Positions 60,501 to 64,000 of a DNA stretch of 64,000 nucleotides are shown here, piece after piece. Origin of the DNA: Lentzea sp. NBRC 102530 (GTDB lineage: Bacteria; Actinomycetota; Actinomycetes; Mycobacteriales; Pseudonocardiaceae); the NCBI RefSeq assembly GCF_030269365.1, contig NZ_BSTF01000015.1, positions 1 through 64,000 of the forward strand, in the 5' to 3' direction. The notes under the pieces are model-generated. The model saw only the letters and a list, made by a program, of their open reading frames with translations. It was not told the origin of the DNA and ran no database searches. The position numbers and the translations under genes were made by a program. Within the stretch, counting starts at the first letter, position 1. Each line of letters begins with the position of its first letter.

Positions 60501-61619
60501 GACCTGTTGAGCCACCCGCTGCTTGTCCAGTCGTTGCTGGTGCAGGTCGAACACGAGATGGCCGAGATCCATGCTTTCCAGCCGACCTGTCACCGCTTCG
60601 ATGGCGGCCCGCTTCTCAGCGACGAAGAGCACGCGCTTTCCCACGGCTGCCGCGCCGGCGATGATGTTGGCGATGGTCTGGCTCTTGCCGGTTCCCGGAG
60701 GCCCCTGGATGACGACGTGCTGGCCGGAAAGCACCGAGTTGATGGCCCGCTGCTGCGAAGAGTCCGCATCCAGCACGAGGAACTCCTCACGGGGAACAAC
60801 AGCGTCCGGTTCGGTGAACGCGCCGGTTGCCGCGACCTGACGAAGTGCGTCTTTCGCCGGCTCCCAGCCCGCTGCGGCGGCGATGACGTCATGGGAGGCG
60901 AGAAGCTCCGAGGAATTCTTCAGCTCATCGACCATCGGCATTTTGTCGAAGCTGAACGTGCCCGCGAACGTCCTGTCCTCGAGCTGAGCGACACGACCGT
61001 GTTCAGCAACGAGTGCGTTCAGCTTCTCGAACACGGCGGCAGCACGATTACCGACGTCCTCGACTCCGTTGACGAGATCGTTGATCTCGTCGAGAACGCG
61101 TTCCACGTCAATGTCGATACCGTGCTGACGGTGCAGGGCGTAGAGGAGAACGGGGTTGACTTCCGGCTCGCCCAGCAGTTCGAGGGTGTAGTCGGTCTCG
61201 GCGGCAGTTCGCGGTGTGATCACGACCTGCTGGAGGACGAGCGGGGCGCGCAACGCCTTGACCGGCGCGGTTCCCTTCGTCTTCGTCGGCTGAAGGCAGA
61301 ACAATCCGTGAGCGAGCCTGCCCACGTCGACGCCTTGTTCCTCCTGGAAGGTCAGCATCCTTCGGCGCAGGTTGCGCGCCCGCGTGCACGCTATGGCGTG
61401 CGCTTCCGCCTCAGGCACCAACGCGGCGAGCCGGATCTTCTTCTTGTCCAGAAGCTGACCCAGAACCTCATCGGAGGAAGCGGTCAGATCAAGCCCCCAC
61501 GTCTTGCTGTCGACGTGGTACAGCAGCCCATTCCTCGGGCCGAAATCAATCAGGGCATCCGCCCACGATTCAGCCTTCGCACGTACGAGTTCCAGCCTCG
61601 CGCGTTCGTTGTGCGACAA
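57567..61619 (-). CDS. DUF4011-like SF1 helicase with C-terminal PD-(D/E)XK nuclease
   Basis: 1350 residues. A DUF4011-like start (WADALIDFGPRNGLLYHVDS) is followed by split SF1 motor motifs: Walker A GPPGTGKSQ (306-314), motif II FDEASQVEPHD, motif III VVAGDERQLPPSTFF, then LEWHYRSLDERL and motif VI LNVAVTRSRKRM. A long helical insertion lies between motifs Ia and II. The C-terminal nuclease (1168-1250) has Asp1171 in YRIDFALG, Glu1188-Asp1190 in AVEADGDTYH and a Vsr/DUF559-like pattern. A winged tail follows. The start is a TTG; no other start is in frame. It resembles COG1112-type defence helicases. Confidence 0.88.
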   Translation of the reverse strand: MSHNERARLELVRAKAESWADALIDFGPRNGLLYHVDSKTWGLDLTASSDEVLGQLLDKKKIRLAALVPEAEAHAIACTRARNLRRRMLTFQEEQGVDVGRLAHGLFCLQPTKTKGTAPVKALRAPLVLQQVVITPRTAAETDYTLELLGEPEVNPVLLYALHRQHGIDIDVERVLDEINDLVNGVEDVGNRAAAVFEKLNALVAEHGRVAQLEDRTFAGTFSFDKMPMVDELKNSSELLASHDVIAAAAGWEPAKDALRQVAATGAFTEPDAVVPREEFLVLDADSSQQRAINSVLSGQHVVIQGPPGTGKSQTIANIIAGAAAVGKRVLFVAEKRAAIEAVTGRLESMDLGHLVFDLHQQRLDKQRVAQQVAESLDRASKELPAADNGLHDRLRDRRSHLIDHRAAMHQNLAPWEQHTFGLYQRLLELPSNSDNPVRFHGTQLRDLHGDVVRGVEDALMEFVNNGGLAFHRGESAWSHSEIRSDDEVRRLVVELDDLHRRTWPEAQKQMQRLVGQVGFQRPADLPGWQAVLGLLREVERTLTLFHPEVFGASLDDYRFATGDRRFRAQQPRAIGWFQRRKLRKEAAFVRKAGRCDRKTLHDELCAAAVQRDRWRTHAIGGGQPQEVLGLSKIVEEIASARDQLAAVAMGAQLQEAETWTEEEVTTAVRQLVVEREQLFGVPRLNELRDHLVGLGLTRFLVELAGRDCDALQARDAFRFSWYSSLLDEHRIQIQHLGRFSGRQHAQVVGEFRELDVQHFVLNAQRVRRNVAEGLRAARDAHPEQNDVVRAEAKRKRGHMPMRKLVAKAPDVLLAARPCWAMSPIVVSRLLPAERLFDIVVFDEASQVEPHDAMTSIMRGEQLVVAGDERQLPPSTFFRSAMSGAESEDDEEDADVAQLGDYESILACLSTFVPNSWMLEWHYRSLDERLITFSNKAFYGGKLVTFPGCQSVSPMSLRQVGGQVAPGRNGANAEEIAAVVEMVLDHVRAHPEDTLGVITMGVGHANHIEAALRKAGADHEELSEFTGRMQGTGRRLFVKSIESVQGDERDVIIFSLGAAKGANGKLSRSSFGALNHQGGERRLNVAVTRSRKRMQVVASFSPHDIAPGGTYQGSELLRQFMELADNGGDVNLVGEQSAGDLNGFERSVYDALVRAGVPVVPQWGVTGYRIDFALGHRDQPGRMVLAVEADGDTYHRLASARDRDRLRQEHLERLGWRFHRLWASDWFRDSDAQLEAIVASWEKAMIDADRVAVVGASSAPRPTVVVEKPRRGPRPVFLPPPKRPQIVHYTGAELVQLCCWLLTDRLQVDRDTRIEQAVAELGFGRKTSKMEQLLGEALTRAQQLMDGQGA

Positions 61620-61720
61620 CGCGATCCCCGTCCTTCACATGCTCAACAATCAGCGCGAACGCCGAGCTTCCAGAGCATCTGGCCAGCCGCCCAGTCTGCC
61701 GAACAGCCAGGAGGAGCGGA

Positions 61721-61749
61721 ATACTTTTAGTCCAAATGTTTGTGGACAA
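61721..61749 (-). promoter_or_regulatory. Putative promoter of the helicase operon with embedded palindrome
   Basis: Minus-strand TTGTCC (61749-61744) and AAGTAT (61726-61721) are 17 bases apart, a plausible -35/-10 pair in an AT-rich patch. An imperfect 18-base palindrome, gtccaaatgtttgtggac (61730-61747), spans the spacer and the -35, so a repressor could sit there. The start codon is ~100 bases downstream. Confidence 0.4.
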
Positions 61750-61775
61750 AATAAGGACAGCACTTCCACGTACAA

Positions 61776-61818
61776 CACATCAGGGCCTTGACTCTGAGTG
61801 AGTCAAGGCCCTGATGTG
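61776..61818 (-). terminator. Strong hairpin after the serine hydrolase gene
   Basis: A perfect 18-bp inverted repeat (61776-61793, 61801-61818) with a 7-nt loop, 25 bases beyond the hydrolase stop. The stem sequence (acatcagggccttgact) is less GC-rich than the window average. It isolates the helicase promoter from read-through. A short T-run follows on the plus strand. Confidence 0.85.
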
Positions 61819-61843
61819 ATTTTCCAGAACTCCGCGTTCTCCG

Positions 61844-63247
61844 TTAGAGATTCGCCATGATCCCGTCGATCGCCTTGCCGAGCTGCGCGTACTTCTGCGT
61901 GTACAGCACCGGGAACACGCCGGGCGGGTCGGCCGGGCGGCCGGCGTCCACGTAGTCGGTGCCCAGGTTGCAGAACACGACCACGATGTAGTTGCGCTTG
62001 TCCTTGCCGCGGAACGACTTCACGATGCCCGCGTCGGAGCCGGTGGTGTCGACCCAGCCGGTCTTGTGCGCGAACGTCACCTCGGCGGCGTCGTTGCACG
62101 GGCGGACGTCGCGGTCGTAGACGGCGTCGCCGACGGTCACGGTGCCGTCCGGCTTGATCCAGCGGGCCGGCACCTGCTGCGGGATGCCCTGCGTCGGGTA
62201 GTCGCGGCCGCACCAGTTCGGGGTCGACAGCATCTCGTTGTGGCCCTGGCCCGCCAGGGTGTCCTGGAAGAACTTCCGGGACGTGGACGAGAGCTCGTGG
62301 CGGGTGACCTGCTTGCCCTTGTCGGTGGTCCACAGGACGCCCGCGCCGCCGTTGACCAGCAGCAGGAGCTTGGCGGTGTCGAGGCCGCTCATGTTCGAGC
62401 CGATCCAGCGGCCGCCGTTGCCGGGGATCGTGCCGGTGACCATCAGGGTCGGCATGCCGAGGTCGACGAACGTCTGGTTGACGGCGTCCCACGCGTTGAG
62501 GTCGTGGATCAGCTTGATCAGCGCGCAGGTGGACTCGTTCTGCGACTTGGTGATCATCTCGTCGAAGTGCTGGCGGATCTTCTTCACCGACGGGCCGCCG
62601 CACGCCTCGCGCACCGGGTTCGGGGCGTAGGTGTAGTCGGCGTCGAGGTCGAGCTTGCCCTGGTCGGCGAGGCGCAGCACGCCGAAGCCGACCATCAGCT
62701 TCAGCACGGACGCCGGGTACGGCGAGGAGAAGTCGATGGGAGCGTTCTCCCGGCCGGGCAGCACGTCGACGGTCCCCTTGCCGCCGTTGACGTCCCACTC
62801 GGTGTCGTCCCACCAGCGGTAGCGGACCTGGTCGGTGGACAGGCCCTTGCGGTCCACCGGCACGACCACGCCGTCCGGGTGCTGCGGGCTGAGCAGCACG
62901 TTCGCCACGGCCTTGGGGCGGCCGAACGCGTCGAGCTCGAAGATCGCCGCGTCCATGTTCGGCGTCTGGTGCAACGGCTTGCCCGCCGCCAGCGTCCGGA
63001 CCTGCGCCCGGTTCATCAGCTCGGCGGGCGAGGCGTCGTACTTCTCCCGCTTGCCCGCGGACCGCGCGGACGCGGCCAGGTCGGGCGGGGTCAGGTCGAT
63101 GACGTCCTTGAAGTTCTGCGCGACGATCGCCTCGCGCAGGCGGTCGGCCAGCGGCCGGTGATCGGTTCCGGCGTGGGCCGCCGGTGCCAGAGCCGCGCTC
63201 GTCAACGAGAGCACGGTGATGAACGCAGCGAAACGCTTGCGGTTCAT
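61844..63247 (-). CDS. Secreted class A beta-lactamase-fold serine hydrolase
   Basis: 467 residues. A signal peptide (FAAFITVLSLTSAALAPAAH) is followed by an N-terminal NTF2-like/unknown ~140-residue region. The penicillin-recognising fold has SVLK (Ser180-Lys183), SQN (235-237) and KTG (395-397). Conserved Cys residues (CGGPS, STCALIK, NWCGRDY, RPCNDAA) suggest disulfides. It could be a beta-lactamase or a DD-peptidase/esterase, and activity cannot be told by eye. It is a single gene with a strong terminator. Confidence 0.88.
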   Translation of the reverse strand: MNRKRFAAFITVLSLTSAALAPAAHAGTDHRPLADRLREAIVAQNFKDVIDLTPPDLAASARSAGKREKYDASPAELMNRAQVRTLAAGKPLHQTPNMDAAIFELDAFGRPKAVANVLLSPQHPDGVVVPVDRKGLSTDQVRYRWWDDTEWDVNGGKGTVDVLPGRENAPIDFSSPYPASVLKLMVGFGVLRLADQGKLDLDADYTYAPNPVREACGGPSVKKIRQHFDEMITKSQNESTCALIKLIHDLNAWDAVNQTFVDLGMPTLMVTGTIPGNGGRWIGSNMSGLDTAKLLLLVNGGAGVLWTTDKGKQVTRHELSSTSRKFFQDTLAGQGHNEMLSTPNWCGRDYPTQGIPQQVPARWIKPDGTVTVGDAVYDRDVRPCNDAAEVTFAHKTGWVDTTGSDAGIVKSFRGKDKRNYIVVVFCNLGTDYVDAGRPADPPGVFPVLYTQKYAQLGKAIDGIMANL

Positions 63248-63274
63248 TCACTCCCCCAGTGAAGTGGAATCAAA

Positions 63275-64000
63275 CTACACACGCACCGTATCAACGTTCT
63301 CCACCGAGCGCACAGACCGTGACGTGACCATGACAAAGGTCGCGATCAGGTGCACAGCGGCGCATCCGAGCAACATCGCCGAGATCCCGAACGTGTGCGA
63401 CAGCGGCCCGATCGCGAGCTGTGCCAGCGGGATCGCCACGAGCGACCCGAGCATGTCGTAGGAGTAGACCCGCGCCAGCCGGTCCGCCGGGACGTGGTTC
63501 TGCAGCGCGACGTGCCAGGCCACGCCGAACTGCTCCAGGCACAGCCCGCCCAGGAACGAGGCGACCAGGAGCAGCCACGGGTGCGGGTGCACGACCATCG
63601 CCACCGGCAGCAGGGCGAAGCTCGCCACGCACGACACGCCCAGCAGCAACTGGCGGCGCACCTTGATCCGGATCGCGGCGACCGTGCCGGCGAGCATGCC
63701 CGCGATCTGCGCGGCGACGACCAGGCCCCAGGTCTCGCGCCCGAACGTCGTGTCGGCCAGCACCGGCCCGAGCACCATCACGCCACCGGCCATGGCCGCG
63801 TTGACGAACGTGAAGGCGACGACCACGATCCAGACCCACCGCCGGGCCACGAACTCCGTCCAGCCGACCTTCAGCTCGGCCAGCACCGACGGCTTGCGCT
63901 CCGCCGCGACGCCCGGCACGCGGACGAGTGAGAAGAACACACCCGCGAGCGCGAACGACAGCGCGTCCACCGCGAGCCCCCAGCCGGGACCGGTGAACGC
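63275..64000 (-). CDS. MFS transporter, C-terminal part (cut by window edge)
   Basis: 242 residues, open to the end of the window, so the true start lies beyond it. About seven membrane spans are seen, with loop motifs such as RIKVRRQLLLG and an Asp-Arg-containing ALQNHVPADRLARVYSYD typical of the Enterobactin/macrolide-type MFS exporters with 12 spans. It would export a small molecule in exchange for protons. It ends 27 bases before the serine hydrolase start in the same direction and may be co-transcribed with it. Confidence 0.85.
   Translation of the reverse strand, partial: AFTGPGWGLAVDALSFALAGVFFSLVRVPGVAAERKPSVLAELKVGWTEFVARRWVWIVVVAFTFVNAAMAGGVMVLGPVLADTTFGRETWGLVVAAQIAGMLAGTVAAIRIKVRRQLLLGVSCVASFALLPVAMVVHPHPWLLLVASFLGGLCLEQFGVAWHVALQNHVPADRLARVYSYDMLGSLVAIPLAQLAIGPLSHTFGISAMLLGCAAVHLIATFVMVTSRSVRSVENVDTVRV

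Noticed and set aside
58389..61730. 1113-residue plus-strand frame opposite the helicase gene
   Set aside because: Shadow of the helicase gene; the minus strand has all SF1 motifs.
1..64000. tRNA, rRNA, CRISPR arrays, prophage genes
   Set aside because: None was seen: no regular direct repeats with spacers, no cloverleaf-like segments noticed in the spacers and no phage structural genes.

Overview
The window is one contiguous stretch of very high-GC DNA. Codon third positions are strongly G/C, GTG and TTG starts are frequent, and purine-rich ribosome binding sites are common. The gene content includes three giant LAL-type LuxR regulators, a StrR-like regulator, crotonyl-CoA carboxylase/reductase, DUF5997 and an EACC1-type caspase. 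Together these point to a filamentous actinomycete, most plausibly Pseudonocardiaceae (Lentzea, Saccharothrix or Amycolatopsis relatives). This is inferred from gene style and not from a marker gene. I saw no rRNA, tRNA or CRISPR array.

Layout. 0-6 kb: the 3' end of an IS110-type transposase, a glutamyl-tRNA synthetase divergent from a YciO/Sua5-type gene, a secreted subtilase and an unknown actinobacterial protein. 6-14.5 kb: small enzymes (Nudix, CoA-binding, YciI-like, FabH-like) mixed with six regulators (XRE-TPR, StrR-like, two tandem PucR-type, Crp, PAS-LuxR). 14.8-25 kb: three LAL regulators, two of them translationally coupled, around a 149-residue stump of a glycosyltransferase, then an orphan LysR effector domain and DUF5997. 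25-29.5 kb: Ccr, a type II thioesterase and two overlapping LigD-type NHEJ polymerases. 29.4-32.6 kb: a two-gene unit of a DUF3592-like membrane protein and a caspase-EF hand-membrane protein, with a hairpin over the caspase ribosome binding site. 32.6-38.5 kb: an oligopeptide ABC operon (oppB-oppC-fused oppDF-oppA). 39-47.7 kb: lipoproteins, an OmpR/HisKA two-component pair, DoxX, HxlR, an acyl-CoA dehydrogenase and small genes. 47.7-54.6 kb: a sugar-uptake operon (SBP, two permeases, 2-hydroxyacid dehydrogenase, DUF2264) behind a DeoR/LacI hybrid regulator with two matching candidate operators. 54.7-56.7 kb: an epimerase coupled to a three-gene cobalt-type nitrile hydratase with a split beta subunit. 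56.7-61.6 kb: a lower-GC two-gene unit, an SF1 helicase-nuclease (DUF4011-like) coupled to an HEPN-like protein, the best candidate for an undescribed defence system. 61.8-64 kb: a secreted class A beta-lactamase-fold hydrolase and a truncated MFS transporter.

How the parts work together. Many neighbours are coupled by 1-8 nt overlaps (LAL pair, opp genes, sugar ABC genes, two-component pair, nitrile hydratase genes, helicase/HEPN pair), so those units can be read as operons with some confidence. The regulators and polyketide-support enzymes (StrR-like, LALs, Ccr, thioesterase, glycosyltransferase stump) look like parts of secondary-metabolite control, but no PKS or NRPS is present here. All starts, domains and functions were assigned by eye without database searches.
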